This document shows, piece after piece, positions 14,421-29,018 of a stretch of DNA of 64,000 nt. The DNA is from Psettodes erumei. Lineage: Eukaryota > Chordata > Actinopteri > Pleuronectiformes > Psettodidae. The position numbers and the translations under genes were made by a program. The stretch spans positions 310,001 through 374,000 of the forward strand of contig JAFBJZ010000668.1 in assembly GCA_016785225.1 (NCBI GenBank), read 5' to 3'. Position 1 is the stretch's first letter, and each line of letters begins with the position of its first letter. Under the pieces are notes generated by a model. That model did not search any database and had not been told where the DNA came from. It saw nothing but the letters and a program-made list of their open reading frames with translations.

Positions 14421-17400
14421 GTGAGCTTATTTGGTTTAGCCACGAACTTTTATTCTTAACTGTTTTCAGACAGACAAATTAAAAGAAAAGCTAATCTAGT
14501 TTTAATGGTGGTAGCAAGAGAGAAGAGCAAGGGACTTCAGAGCGGTGCAGCAGAGAAAAGACTTCACAGCAATAATGAAGAGAATACCCAGAAAACCCTC
14601 CCCTCCTCCTCCAAGTAAAGTAGATGCCACAGTCTCCAACCATCTAATGCGATCAGACGTCTGTCTCCGCGGTGGCAGGGCTCTCGCGCGCGAGCTTTTT
14701 TCGCGGGAAGAAGAAAAAAAAGCGGTTCCGTCGGAGAAACGCGAGAGCCTCTTCTTCGAAAGCGTCTCCCCCCGAGCGACTCGTCTGCGGCTCATGACCC
14801 GGAATCGACGCGATCCCCAGCAGCCAAATTAAAGTCTGATGCAAATGCCGGTCGAATTTTCTCATCAACTCGTTGACACCCAACGCGACAGCCTGACAAG
14901 TCAGTGCTTATAATTCCTGTCTGATTCTCCAGAACAAACAGGGCTACAAAAGGTATTTAACGTTACGTCAACTATTAATTTATTTTGGAACAACGCCCCC
15001 CCCAGAGACGTCTTGTCACAGGTATTGCCGTGCTTCTTGCAGAGACAGATGGTTGTTTTCTTTACGTAAAAACAAAGCGTCACCAGCAGGTTCTTGTGTT
15101 TTGATCAGAGGTGAGATGCCACTTCATGGTAATTTCAAAGAATTAACGCAATATGCAAAACCTTAGCATGAAATGACCTACATTCCATTCAGACATTTCT
15201 ATAAATTAATAATTTGGGTTGCATTTTTCAGCACGTTTTACATAATAATAAGTAAGTTATTCTCTGTCGCCCCAAAGTAATGCTTAATTAATCATTTCCA
15301 GTCTGCGCCCTGTTGCATGCATAAACGTATAGACAAATTCCATGAATAAAGTTCCATTATCCATTGATTTATGCCAGAGCTCTCAAGTGCAGCCGCACTG
15401 AGAGCAGGTGAGGATGTTAAGAGTTGGAACACGGGAGGACGTTCTAGCAGGAAATAGCGTTTAACTGAGGAGCCAGCTCTCGTCCGCTCGTGTCACTGCC
15501 CCGTCGCCTGCTTCAAATCAGCGAGGTTATGGCGTCTAATTCCGCTTTTTGTCTTAAAGAGCGCCCGTTATCTGACAGCGAAGAGAGAGCGGCCAGAGAG
15601 GAGACATTTAACAGATCAATAAGAAAAGAGAAAGAAAAGAGAAAAAAAAACAGCTGAGTGGGCCTCACAAGTCAACCGGGCTAATTGAATTTGAATCACA
15701 AAACAGGTCTCCATGCTGCGCTGAGCGTGCCACTGCAGGTGGGACTGCAGTATTTTTGCTTTTTTTATATATTTTATATTATTCCAGGCCGCGGAGGCAG
15801 CGCTTTGAGCCGCTGCGTTTACTTGTGGATTTAGAGCTCATTACTTGGCGGACAGTAGTGGATGTGAAGACATCTGCTGAAGTCATTTCACTCCGGCGGG
15901 AATACGGAGCCGGAAAAAAAAACATGACACACATTTCGAAATACCTCCTTCTTTACGTATTCGGGGAGCGAGCATGTTGGTGTGTTGGTGTTTGTGACAT
16001 GCATTTCAATGTCGGGGCTTTAATTTTGTTGAAAAGCATGACTGGAGGACATGCACGTTTCACGTTTCCTCTCAAAACGCCTTTCCTCTGCCGCGGTCTC
16101 GGCCACGTCTCCTCGGGACATGAAAGGCGCGACGACGATTTGAAAAAAAAAAAAATCTGTGCTACAGCGCATTTGTCGGCCTGCGATGAATGAGAAATAT
16201 ATTCAAAAAGATGAAAAGCTGTCAGTCAAGATATTTCAAATCCTCTTTTCCATTCCCAGCTGCAAAATATATGAAAAAAAACTCCTCAAATATAAGTAAC
16301 TCCTCACATTGTGCGCGCGGGTATGAGAGCATGTGAGCACAGTGGGAACGTATCTTCGATCTGATATGACGATCCCTTACTCGGCACGGAAACACGTGAG
16401 GCCGCAGGTCACGTGCAGGTCATAGATAATACAAAAGCACATTATTCATTTAGTGAGCTAACGAATCCTCCACTGTCACACTTTCATACCTTAATGTTTT
16501 TCACGCATGTGCGCCAGTTCTTTATTTGTCCTTTTATAGCACTGCATTGTAGTCAACGCAGCCGTCACAGGATGACTCATATGATTAACTTATCCTCTTG
16601 GTCTGTGTCCCCGCAGCTTCTCAGTCGACCAGGGAGCGTCTGCGGCAGGAAAGGTGAGCTTCACGAGCAGTTTCTTCCTCTTTGCGCGCGTATGTGTAGC
16701 ACGCTCCGTTGCAGGGCGGCCCGCGCGTTTGCACGAGTGTTTCTCTTGGGATCACCTGCCTTCCTGTCGGCTTGTCCGAGGCGCGACAGTGGGTCTGTGT
16801 TTTGTTTGTTTTTCTTGCTTTTTTCATATAGCACAGTAACAAATCCCCAGGAAAGAAATCCTCCCCCAAAAAACACGGGAGACAAAGACATTGTTGCAGC
16901 AGTGAAATGATCAGTGAGTATTAATTCATTGATCAAGAAAAGAGGTTAAACAATTGCTCCAACTTTAAAAAGTAGGGTCGGCTGCTTTTCTCCGTTGGCC
17001 CACTGATCAGACTAAATACTTTAGATCACCTTGAACTCTGCGATACTGTCGCTTGGAGTTTTACGACATCTATTTTTTGCATTTTTTACGATATCTATTT
17101 TAAATGAAATGATTAATTAAAATAATGGGAAACTGTCAACCATTAAAAAGATCTGCAACCGGAGTCCCACTCCTGTGACGGCCGTCGCCGTGCCGCCAGG
17201 CTGGCGCTGTGGTTTCGCTTTGCTGCGCTCCTGACTGGACTGTCAACTTTCCTGGGGGTTCCTCTGTCCAGCAGCGGAGGAGGAGGCACTGCTGCAGTGA
17301 TTTAAATTTTGGAAGGCAGCGGTTTGTGCGTGTCAGAGTTGTTCATACTGACATCATCTGCAGCGATCGGAATTCAGCATCAAAACCCGAAACCTAATCT

Positions 17401-20400
17401 CGAAAAGAAAAGAGTTTTAACTGTACTACAGTTATTTCCCTGAGGCTTTCAAATATGCACAAAAACGGGCCTGTTATTACCCGGTACCATGAAGTGTCCT
17501 CACCCCGTGTCCATTGTCGTTACTCTCGACTTTGACTGTGACTTAGCAAAGCCAGGGGGGAGAGAGTGCAGGAGTGGAGAAATAAGAGGAAGAGAGTTGG
17601 AAGCGACAGCAGCTGATGGCAGAGAAAAGAAGGAGGAGGCGAGCGTGATGGGGAGCAAGGTGAAAAGGGAGAGCTCACTTTTCATCGCGGAAGCTCCGTC
17701 GGACAGTCTTTGTCTGACAGAAGGGCGGACGCCATGTAAATCACTGCGAAAGAGAAGGAGCGAGCGAGCGGGGATGGAGGTGGGAGGCGCTTCGAGGGGA
17801 AGCGAAACACATTTCCTCCGCACCGGGGTCCAAAGAGGGTTTGGAGGTAATTTATAGACGTAGTTCTTAACTTGTTAGCCATATAACACAGCTGCTGGTG
17901 CGCATGGCAGTGGCTGTGATTAGCTGCTCTCTTTGTCAAGGGTGTCCTTTTCAGACAGAGTAAAACCAAGATGGATTGCACAGCGGATACGAGGGAGGAA
18001 TTCTGCAGGAAGATCCTCCACGTTACTGAATGTTACAGAGTACGTGATTCGTGGACTTCCCGGCTGCGGCACCTGCAGCGGCGAACTCTTTCACCACGTG
18101 GTAGTCATGTGTGAAAAGACATTTCTGCTCTCCGGCACTCCACTATTCAGACTCCACAATTTACGGCTACTCGGTTACCTCTATCCTCTCGGGGAATGGC
18201 AGGACACTCGCCTTCCTATTCGGCCTCTCATCCGTCGCGTGCAGAGTTATGCAGGGATGCGCGTTCCCGCCGCCGAGGCCGATGCGTATATGTGCGTAAT
18301 CTCGATGATTTGCCAGCGATCCGATTCATTAAAGATACACGGAGCAGCTGATGCGACGCAATTCACCTCATGAAGTGCGTTCCATGGAGTTACTGATGTT
18401 TGGATCATTAACTCCAGGGGTTAATTACATTTGCACACGTATTTCGATCAGCGATGGCCCTCAGATAATCATGGCTGCAATAGACCCACGCTAACTGATC
18501 AGACTTGAGAGACAGCGCGCTTGCAACAGAGCAGCAGCTATCCTCAGCCTAATGCATTAATAACCAACAAAACTCATCCTAACTTGAACTTAGATATAGC
18601 TTATCTCAGGTGCGTGGTGAGATTTCCTTGACTTTAAGAATGGAGCATCAGTGCAAAATAATGATGCATGACTGGTGGAGGCAGCGCAGCCACCTGCCAA
18701 ATTTTCTGCTGATTCCACTCGGCACCAATCAATCGGCCGAAACGATCAAGAATCTATTAAAATAAATCCAGGCCTGCATCTTTCCTTCAACCGGTCCTCG
18801 TTTCCTCTTCTCTGTCTCCAGGCACACTCATACAACCTCACAAGCTTAACAGTTAGATAATTTAAGGAGGCCCGGGACTGACAATGAAGCATCGTGCGAT
18901 GCGCCATAACTAGTCTCATGATAATCCCCGAAATGCCTCTGAGTCACATGAGACTTGGCTGAGAGACTGACATCAGTCGAGAGGAGAAGGGCGCGCTCAA
19001 GAACAGTAAAGAGAGGAGGAATCAATCTGAATCTGTAAAATTACGGCTCATATTTCTTCATAGTAACATCATAGGGCCTCCACCGCTGGTAAATAAATCA
19101 AATGCAAAGGTGTTAGAGGCCACGTGCGCTTTTTCCGTCGGGTCAATAGCGCCGTGAACTTTTATTTTAGAACAGTCCGTTCAAACGTGTTTCCCACACA
19201 TGCAGTCGGACACTGAGAGTTTTGATTCGTGATGCTGCAGAGCACCCCGCCCATCCTTTCATTAGCCTAATGCAAAAAACAAACCAAACACGTTCATGCT
19301 GACCGAGCATGGGTCTGCCCTGCGTACTCTGTTGAGGTGATGTGGAGGATCAATACCCTTTTTAAGACACTGCGCAATCCACTCAGATTTAAAAGCAAAC
19401 CCTCAGATAAAAGTCTCATCGGGCGTGAGACGCCGCGCTGACAGTTCACTTCGAAATGGCTGAATGAGGGCAGAGCAGAGAACGAGCCTCTCCCGAGAGT
19501 CAAAGGAAATCACTGTCATGGGCTCCGGTGCTCACATCTGCGAGGTTTTCTTCTCTCCCTTTAAAAAAAAATAGCACGACAACACTAATGGTTACCTAAT
19601 TATTTCCAATCCATTCTCTTGTCTGTTTTTTTTCCTTCTTCACAGCAGAACAGGGCGGGAGGCGCAGGTAATAAAACAGAAAGATGTGCAGCCTTTATTG
19701 CCAAGCTGGTTTATGTTAACAGCGCATGCTCTGCCCCTTTACCTCACAAACAGCAGCGATTCAGCATTTTCCCCCCTTTAAAGGGACAATCGTGCTCCGA
19801 CCAGAGAGGTTAGACCCCACGCCCCGCAGCAGTTTGAGGAGCGCCTCCTCTGCCAAGTGTCATTAACACAGATTTCAATGTGAGAGTTAATCTGCATTGT
19901 TTCCATCGCTGTGCTGAGGTGCAGGGGATGGCCAGAGTCATTACAGTACATCCTCTGGGGACAACGAACGTCTATTAAAAATGTGTGCTTGTCCATAGTA
20001 GATAGTGGTGGATAGGTTATGTGGAGGGGGTCGCTCCTAAAACCCAGTGCACGCGATGTGCCCACCTCCAAGTGGCAGAGTGAACATAGTGAGGCATTGA
20101 ATGTGGCGAGATGACATCATCAGGTCTCATTAGCCTTTGAGCCTTTCATCTGTTTACTCCTCTCCTCGTGTGCTGTAGGTCGGCAGACAATTCTCCGGCA
20201 GCTCCCCTCCGTAAACTGCTCGATTTGATTTTTTAAAACAGGATCGCCACATTTTTTTCTCCAAAGAAGAACATTTTGTACACGTCAGTAAGCAATGCGT
20301 TGGATAAATATTAAAATTAGCCACATGGAAGTAAGGCAGTGAGTTGGTTAAAGCAACTAAGTTAAAGTTTGCATCAATTCAATCTTGCCCCTCCGAACAT

Positions 20401-23400
20401 TCATCAGAAAAAACGTCACGGACCATTGAGGTAACTAGAAAAACTCTTCACCGTGAATACAGATGGGGGTAAAATGCAGTTTGGTGACACAGTGGCAGTA
20501 TATGACATGATAAAAGGGCAGGACGACCCGCCACGGTGGATGTTGTGTCGGTAAGCGTCAGCACAGTGGTGTCCTGCCCTCACCTCTCCACGTGTGGCGG
20601 AGTCAATACGTGGAAACCAGCAGCTTTCACCTGCTGCATCGTCCTCTATGATCCCCTCAGCGTTTACACAGGGTTTGTTTTTTGATGCCGACTATTATTA
20701 TAGTGTCAACACTATGCTATTATTGGAACAATGCTGTGTGTCCGTTTCAAGCCCTTGTCCTACACGCTGACCTTGATGCGGTTCGTGTTTATCTGATGAC
20801 GCCTTTTTCAAGATGTGTACTGCGCGTTCGCCTGCGTTCGCACATGGGAAGCCTCCACATGTGTGTGCACCTGGCTGCCGCATCGCCGTCGTGAAAGCCG
20901 TTTTGCTGAAATTCTCCCGTGCCTCCGTAATTATTGACCCTGCTCCCTTAATCAGCCTCTCACTCGGGGCAATGGGGTCCGACTTGGACGCGCTATTATC
21001 TGAGGAACATAAACCCGTATCGGTTATTTCGCACGAGAGATTTATTGTTATGTTTGCCTTTACCCCGTACTATGCTGGAAAATGAAAGGTATTCCCAGTG
21101 TGTCACTGAAGGCTTGGCCGGCCCGCACAGAACCCCTGTCCTCAGCTCCATCGCAACGACCGGCACTGAATGGAGCGGTATGTGGGTTTTCAGGTGCTTT
21201 TATGTAAAAAGGACAAAGCCCTGCTTTGCTGCAACCATCGCTCTGTGCCGCAGCGGACGTATCGGAAGAAATCCCTGAGAAACTTGCAAGAGCTCCAATT
21301 GCTTTTTGAAGGTTGAGGAAATAAAGAAATGTTGAAAATAAAACCGCATATTTATTGGGAGAGGGGAGCGCTAACAACTGAAAGGACGTGCAGGTGGGTC
21401 GGTCGCTGTGTTCGAAACTTGTCCGGTGGTGTGTGTCCGCATGAGAGACACGCACAGAGGGCGAAAGAAAGGCGTTACGTTGGAAAGATATGTAGCAGCG
21501 GGGCTTTGGGGCCCGGCAGCGAGGAGGAGGAGGAGGTGATAATTCACGGCTCTGCGGCCCCTCCGTGTGAGCCGGACCGACCCGCGCCGCCGACCTCGCG
21601 TCCTCGGCATAAATATTAATCTCTCGTGCGGTGATTTGCCGGCGATTGTGCTGCTTAAACAGGCGCAGAGGTTTGCGCTCGTCTTATGATTTTCCGCCTC
21701 CTCCCGTCGTGGCTCGCCCAGCTGCTGCCTGCGGTCTATCCTCACACACACACACACACACACACACAAATACACTGCTCCTCTCCTCCCGCCGTCCTGT
21801 AATTGCAGCCCAAAGGCCGGACCGGACCAATAAGCTAATTAATTAAGGATAGGTCACACAGCGATTCTCGATCATTAATTCCGCTCTGACCCCCTTCGTG
21901 CCCTGATGAATCTTGTTTGACAGCGAAATGTATTACACCCAATAATGAGGGTAAATATTGCCTTTGTCTGTCAAACACAGTTTGCTTGTTGAAGCTCGCA
22001 AAGGCTCGAATCTGGAGGTTTTATAAATAATTATGACTTTATTTATATAGCACTTTTTCAGGACAGTGTTAACAAAGCAATAAAAGACACAGGGAAAGTG
22101 TCAAATAGCTGGCAAATGTATTGCAGACCAAAGAAAGGAAGCAAAAACCAAGCATAAAAGCATCAGTCTAAAGAATTAATCTGAGCATTGATGTAAACTG
22201 GGGCAGAGATTGGGGACCATATGATGAGGTAACAGGTGGAGACGCCCTATGGTGAGCGAACTGTCTGTAGACGTAATGACAAGGGAAACAGTTCTGGAAA
22301 AACGGCCAAAACTGAAAAGCTGGAAGTGGTCTGAAACTCGAAAACGTTCAAAGATAAACTCCTTAAATTCCAAAAGCTCGCTGGTGCTCAAAACTGAAGG
22401 CTTGAAGCTGAGCCTTAAGCTCCTCAGCATTTATCATCAAGAAAAATCCCCCCGACTTTCAAAGCCGGTGGCTTCCCAAAACTATCCGGCGAACGACAAA
22501 TGTAATTGTCAGAGCGCTCGTGTTTTGCATCAGCCAGGTGCTTTTGGCCACTCCAGATAAAATCCGCCTGCGGGCTCGCAGAGGGTTTTTAAGAGTTTTC
22601 ACAACAACAGCGCAGGCAATAAACAACAAAAAAATGGTGTGATTACGTTGGATTCCCACCCCTTGCAAAGAACAAAAAAAAAAGGTGGCGAGGTTGAAGC
22701 ACGCATTAATGGAAACATTTTGCGAGCGACGGCTGAATGAAATCCGCCGGCTTCAATGGGATGATAAACACAGGCAGATGGGGAATAAACTGCCTCACGC
22801 GTCCAAATCCAGCCCACAGAATGAGCTGGTACTGTAGCACAAGGCTGCAAAGAACTTCACATGGTTTTAATGCTTAAAAGTACAGAGAGCGCTGTGTTTT
22901 TTTTTTTTGGTTTTGTTTGTGTTTGTTGTCTTTTTTTAAATCTAGCTGGTCATGGTTCGCTCTCCTCAAAGGTGCGCCCGCCGTCACACGGCGCCGGTCG
23001 GCCGCCGCGGCACCCTGTCACTCAGCCGTTCCTCGTGCAAATTGAGATGATGAGACCAATCAGCGCAGCCCATCTGGCCCACAACCTGCTCCGTTTAACA
23101 CCCGCTTCAGTCAGGTTCCTTTCTGATTGTGGCACTTTCTCGGATTTACGCCTCCGTCAGTGTTTACAAATGGGAATGAATCTGCCGCCCATGGGTAGTT
23201 ATTAGAGTTTATAGGTCAGATGCTGCTCGTGCGCTTGATGAATGTATCCAGTGTTGAGATTTATGTGTAGTGTGAAGTGTAGTGTAATGATTTCATTTCA
23301 TTTCAATGAATAGGTATAAAAACATCTGGGATCGTCGGAAAAACAATATCACTTACCTCGCTCGATCGCGACACGGGAAGTTGAGCAGACGCAGAACGCA

Positions 23401-26400
23401 AAGTTGAGAGAGAGTAACGTACGCGTCGTTTCTCGAACTGGAAAGAAACAACCCTGCCAACACAGTAACCATGACAGGCGATTGACGTTGCTTAAGAAAG
23501 CACAAAGACGTCTGGCAGCCTGTTTGCCGTATCGAGACACATGATATCAGTACGTGCCATCCGAGTCTCAGCTCTTGCGCTGTCGCAGCGAGTCCTCTCG
23601 CGAGCGGGATTTCGAAAACTTTCCGACGCCGCCTGTCAGCCAGGCGGCTTCCTCTGCGCCGGTGCGCACCGATACGTCCGACACGGGGGCGGGAGCGACC
23701 CGACAGCGCTGCGGCCCAAACCGGCCTGAGCGCAGCCCGTCAGAGCTGAGAGCACGTCCACCGCTGGGGGAAGCTGAGGAGCAATATAAATACTTAATAA
23801 ATACTTTGGCAGTGAGTCTGATGAGGGTTTATGGAGCGTGTAAGAGCTGATTCTCTCAGATGGGGTGTTGGTTCACTTGGGCCCCATTCATCGTTCCCCC
23901 AACAGCGGCTCTGTGACCGTAGGAGGAAAAGTTTCGCGTCCTTTCCAGGGGGAGTTTATGATGTCATTTCATTCCATATTTTGGAAAACTGTTTCAACGC
24001 TAGTGTCTCAAAGTGCCCTCCCCCCACTTACATGCGCTGCATCACCTCAGTCAGATTATTTATTTATCAGCTTGAGTTCATGGCTGTCCTGTACATGTCC
24101 TTGACGTGTTTGTAGGCTGTAGACGTGTTGTGCATTCACACCGGCTTTTAGCCACGGCTAAAAGGATGCTGGTCGGTCAGCCCCAACGCTGGGGTCCAGA
24201 CCGAAACTACTGGAGGGACTGCGGTGAAATTTAGCGCAGAGATTCATGGTTTTCAGACGAGGGCTGCCACAGGACTTTGCTGATCCCCCGACAGTCTATT
24301 CACTTTTTAATCTGCGTTTGTTTCATCCTCAGATCAAAAGTTCTGTTTGTTCAGTAATTTGTTTCATGCCTTCAAAGCTAAAGACTTCCCGAAACATTAG
24401 CATGATAGCACACCAAAGTGAAACGGCAACATTGATAATACATGCCAAACGTCTGCATGTAAAGCGTTTCAAACAGAGCTGCAAGTTTGAAATGTATTTG
24501 CCGCTTACAGGGGCGTCTCTGTGTTTAACCGGGATTCCTGACGGGGATGCAGGAAGCCGGCCTGCAGCGTCAAGGTGCATTTGAGGCGATAAGTGTGTTG
24601 TTCGTTCGCCTCTCAGCTGACACACAGATGTCAGAAACATCTTATTGCAGGCAGTAAAGAGAAAGAACATGATGACCGAACGAGAATCCAGTGCTGCGCT
24701 GCGCGCCGTGGCGTCTGCTCGGTCAGCATTTCTATATTTGCAAGAGCCATTTATGACGTTTTAGTGCCTGTTCGCTCGGTTATTGTGCCCACATAATGAA
24801 TGAAAGCTGCTGCGTCAGAGGGAAGCTCTTCACAGAGACCAATTCAGTTTGCAAACATATGTAACCTGAGCTGGAGCGAGGTAGTTGAAATGTGCAGAAT
24901 CAGGACAATCGGCTTTAATGGAGAGACTTGACTCATCAGACATGAAGTGAATGACAACAACATCTGCCAGTCCTCATTTTACTTGTGTGCTAATGACCTT
25001 AATTTCTAATTATTAGTCAGGTGTACGTCAAACGTCACTAGCCAGCGGCGGCAGCGACATCACGGGTCGTTTCCGACGCATCGTGGGAATTCTAAAAATC
25101 ACTAAATTCTGATCCCACCACGGGTATGGATTCACTCGCTAATTCTTTATTTTCCCATTTATGAAAGAAGCGCAGCAGATGTGGCCACTGGAAGCAGAGG
25201 AGCAGAGTGTGATAACCGATCGCTAGCTGTTCGCCGTTCCGGGGCTGATTAGCAGTCCTAAACTGCGATAAGAGCGGGGTCGGTCGGGGCCTCTTGGCAA
25301 TGTGTGCGGGACGGGATCGAGGCTGCATTTGAATGCTTCTATTCTATTGTTGCTGTTATCAGAGACGAGCTCTCGTTTCTCCATCTGATGGAGCAGCGTT
25401 ACGCCCCGTAATGTGATTAAATAATACTACGGTCGCCCTGGGAACACAGGTATCTGCCAGCTTCCTCGTGCACAGCGCCAGGGATGTAGTAAATATGCCG
25501 CTCATTCCTGGCATTACGGAACCCCTCATAAAGTTTACATATAGGCCTAAGAGTTCTGTCGATGAGCAGCGACAGCGCAGAGGCGCTAATTTATTGGGCG
25601 TTCGCAAGGTTGCGGAATTATGGCAGAGGAGGTACAAGTGTTCTTTCTGAAGCCTCGGGTTAAAATACCAAAGACCTGTCCGGCGAGGTTGGAGCCAATC
25701 TGCACCACCATCATGTGCAATCGATTTGTCGACGGTTTTCCCACATCCTCTTTTATTTTCAGAGAAAATGGCTCGAACGCCCTCTGAGAAAAAAACAATA
25801 TAAGTCGCACAAACTCTGAGCTGGGATTAACAGTTAAGCAAGTTGTCCGTCACTTCAGCCGTCTCGTCACCCACGTATGTAGGTGTATACACATCTTTAT
25901 GAGCGATATGCGCTGCCCCAGCAGGCCTGCGCGCATATATCATTAGATGGGAGCGCTGTATTTACAGGTGAGTGAGGCGCAGTGGCTCAGTGTGCAGATC
26001 GGTGTGACCCTGACGGCAGCGGTGTGAAGGGAAGGAGAGATTTCTGTGTTCCAGGAGTAAAGGCTGAGATTAATGGAGGTGTGATTCAAGAAAACACAAA
26101 GGAAAATAGTCTTATATCTATTTGAAAAATGCCCTTGTTTTACTTTACCTCAGCTTTTTTTTTTTTAACCTTTTGTTCTGTTAAATTGAGTCAGGCCATG
26201 GCGGAGATAAAGCTTGTGACATTTCCAGGTCTTTACGCGGCCCGTTTTTGATCTGGCTTTATCTGATTTGCTCCTTATCGACTGGATGTCAACGTCGGCG
26301 GCGTCGGCCGACGCGATAAAAGGGCCCGATCGGTTTATCTGGCGTTGGGCGAAAACCCCCGGCCAAAGAACGATCTCAGAGATGGACCGGGTCCGGCACA

Positions 26401-28979
26401 TGAGCGGGCACGGCGGGATGTCCGTCAACTGTAAAGACGCGGCCTTTACAGTAAAGCGTGTCTCCCCCGCCCGTCCTCGCGCCGCAGACCTCGTTAGCGG
26501 GAGACTGCAGGTGTTCCACCCCGGTTGAGTGACGACCGATTTCATTAGCTCCGTCAAGTGCCAATCTGCCCTCTAACATGACAGCGAGGGACAGAGCGCC
26601 GGCTCACATGCCTTCGCGCGGCTCTGTCCCTTCACTCGGCGGCGCCCTTGAGTTAAGTAGGATGCTCGGGAGAAACTCTCGCGGTAAGCACTGGGGTGAT
26701 TAAGATTCAGCCTGGGTAGCGCCAGAGTTCACCTTGGGCATTAAACAGTTGTTGGCTCTCCTCCGTCTGGGACACGGGAACAACTATTGCCGATAATGCA
26801 GAGGAGCGAGGAGCAAGAGCGGAGGAGGAGGTTGGTGGGGGAGACGCTGGCCGGGGCCTCCCCCGTCTCTTCCTCCCGTTTTCATCTCGCCCGATCGCAG
26901 GCGGAGACCAGACCCCGGAGCTGCGACTTTGAAGTGGCGTCTTTGATTAAGGAGTTAATTAAAGAGAAGCTGCGTGCCGGCGAGCTGATAGCCGAGAAAG
27001 AAAAAAGGGGGGGGGACAGATACGAAGCGTAGACACGATATTGACAGCTCATCAGTTTGTGAGGAGTCAGAGTTGTGGTCCTGCTGATCGGCAGAGAAGC
27101 CAGCTGGCACGCGGGACGCGGGTTTGGAAGCTGTGAGGGAAAAGGTCGGCAGCTTCCGTCCTGCTGCAAGCTGCTGCGGCGTTAGCAAGCGCAGAGCATC
27201 AATGGTAATGGGAGGTAGCGGGACGGCGGGAGGAAGGATGCTAATTTATACATTTGGGATAAAAAGAGTGATGGGTAGTTCGGGGTATGTGGGTATAATT
27301 TATGTTCATGCTCTTTTTTTTTCTGTCCGCCCCGATCGGTTCCCTTTGTCTCCGTACCCTCCTCCTGCTCCTGCTATCACCCTTCTCTCCTCCCTATCCA
27401 TCACTTCTTCCTCCCTCCTTTTCTCGTGCCCTCCTCCTCCTCTCGCAAACCTTACGCCATCCAACTCTGTCCTCCTACTTTTTCGGCCATTCTTCCTCCG
27501 TCTTACCGTCTCATTTCTTCCACCCTTGCACTCCGCGAATCGATACTGCCTCCTTTTCTTCTACCCTCCTCCCGTTGTTCTGCTCCGATTTTTCACTCCT
27601 CCCCTCCACCCTCGTCTCGTCCTATTTTACTGCCACCAACCACTCCTCTCCCTGACCTTTTCTCGACCTCTTCACTTCGACTGTTTTCCCCACTCTCCGT
27701 CGCCTCCCAAAAAAGTTAATAAACGAGAAATATAAACAAAAAAAATGCAGTAATGAAATACCTAAATGCATGTTCTCCGTCTCTTGTCCTCCTCCTCCCT
27801 CAGCCTGGGTTTTATAAGGGCGTGGCGGGCTCTCAGGTGACTCTGTCCAGCCTGGTGAACCAGTCCCGGGCCATGCTGGAGGAGCAGGCGCGCCACCTGC
27901 TGACGGAGGTGGAGCGGCAGACCATGGGCTACTACGTGGAGGAGTACCGGGACGGACACATCGGCGTGGAGCAGCTGGTCATGGCGCTGTTCGAGCTGCT
28001 CAACACGCACGCGAAGGTCAGCCTGCAGGACGGCAAGCGGAGGGGATCAAAAGAGAATCCGGTTTGGAAACGTGGACCCGTGTAAAGCTTTGCACGCGTG
28101 ATTGCCGTGAGGCCTGAACTGAAGTTTTCTGAGCCCTTCTGAGATTTATTCCCGGGCTTATTGCTGATGCTTACACTTCTGCGTTGTGTTTTTTTTTTTG
28201 TTGTTTTTTTTGCCTTCCTCCCCAGCTCTTAAAAGTCCCTTGGTTTTCTCACAGTCTGCAGTAGTTCACCTTATAAAAAGACAATAAATCAAAGGCATTT
28301 TATTTCCAATTTCTCAAGTACACTGCTGCATCATACTCCCACAGAGGGCTGTCGCAGTCGCCCCGCACTGCTTCCAGAGCTCCTGTTCAGCTTTCCATAC
28401 TGGGTGGTTAAATTTTTAATTGTACACAAGTAAAGCAGTAGTTCATCTAAAGTAAGCCCAGGATCTGCTCGTTTGGTTTGATGGCTTATATCCAGCCCTA
28501 CTACATGAATGAGTAAAACTCTGAGTTAAACCAAAGTTCCAGAAATGATGACAAGAGGCCATGAATAGAAGCACAACAAAAACAAAACACAAATTTTAGC
28601 TGTTGTGACAGTCCACCACAAAGTTCCATATTGAGCATTAACCCTCCCCATGCCTCCCCTCCTCTTCCTCCCCCTCAGTTCTCGCTGCTGTCGGAGGTGC
28701 GGGGCCTGGTCACCCCGCAGGACCTGGAGTGTTTCGACGGGATGGTGCTGCGGCGGGAGATCCAGGCTCTGAAGGCGCGGCAGGGCAAAGCCGGAGCCGC
28801 GGCGCCGCAGCCGGACAGCCTGTCTGTGGTGTCGTACCCGGACACCCTGACCTCGTCCTCGGCCAGCTTCATGACCAACACCACCCTCAGCTCTGCGCGG
28901 GTAGGCTGGCCTCACGCGTATGACAATGCAACAGCAGCCTCAACCTGGCGCAGAGTTGAGTGTTGCTGTCGTCTCACTG

Positions 28980-29018
<39 letters not shown>

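Larger units (their letters stand above)
16654..27803 (+). other. Whirlin intron, 11 kb
   Basis: Holds a purine-rich stretch (about 17540-17780), a (CA)13 tract at 21743-21768, a teleost-type repeat fragment near 22022-22170, a 10-11 bp stem inverted repeat at 26587-26631, a 14-bp palindrome at 26301-26314 and a pyrimidine tract at 27279-27713. No further exon was recognised. Confidence 0.75.

Noticed and set aside
25970..26060. Possible tRNA-derived SINE head
   Set aside because: GAGGCGCAGTGGCTCAGTGTGCAG hints at an A-box, but no B-box at proper spacing or tail was found.
27124..27735. 203-codon open frame rich in Ser, Pro, Leu and Phe
   Set aside because: It lies in a pyrimidine-rich intronic tract; composition alone keeps the frame open, and several frames are open at once.
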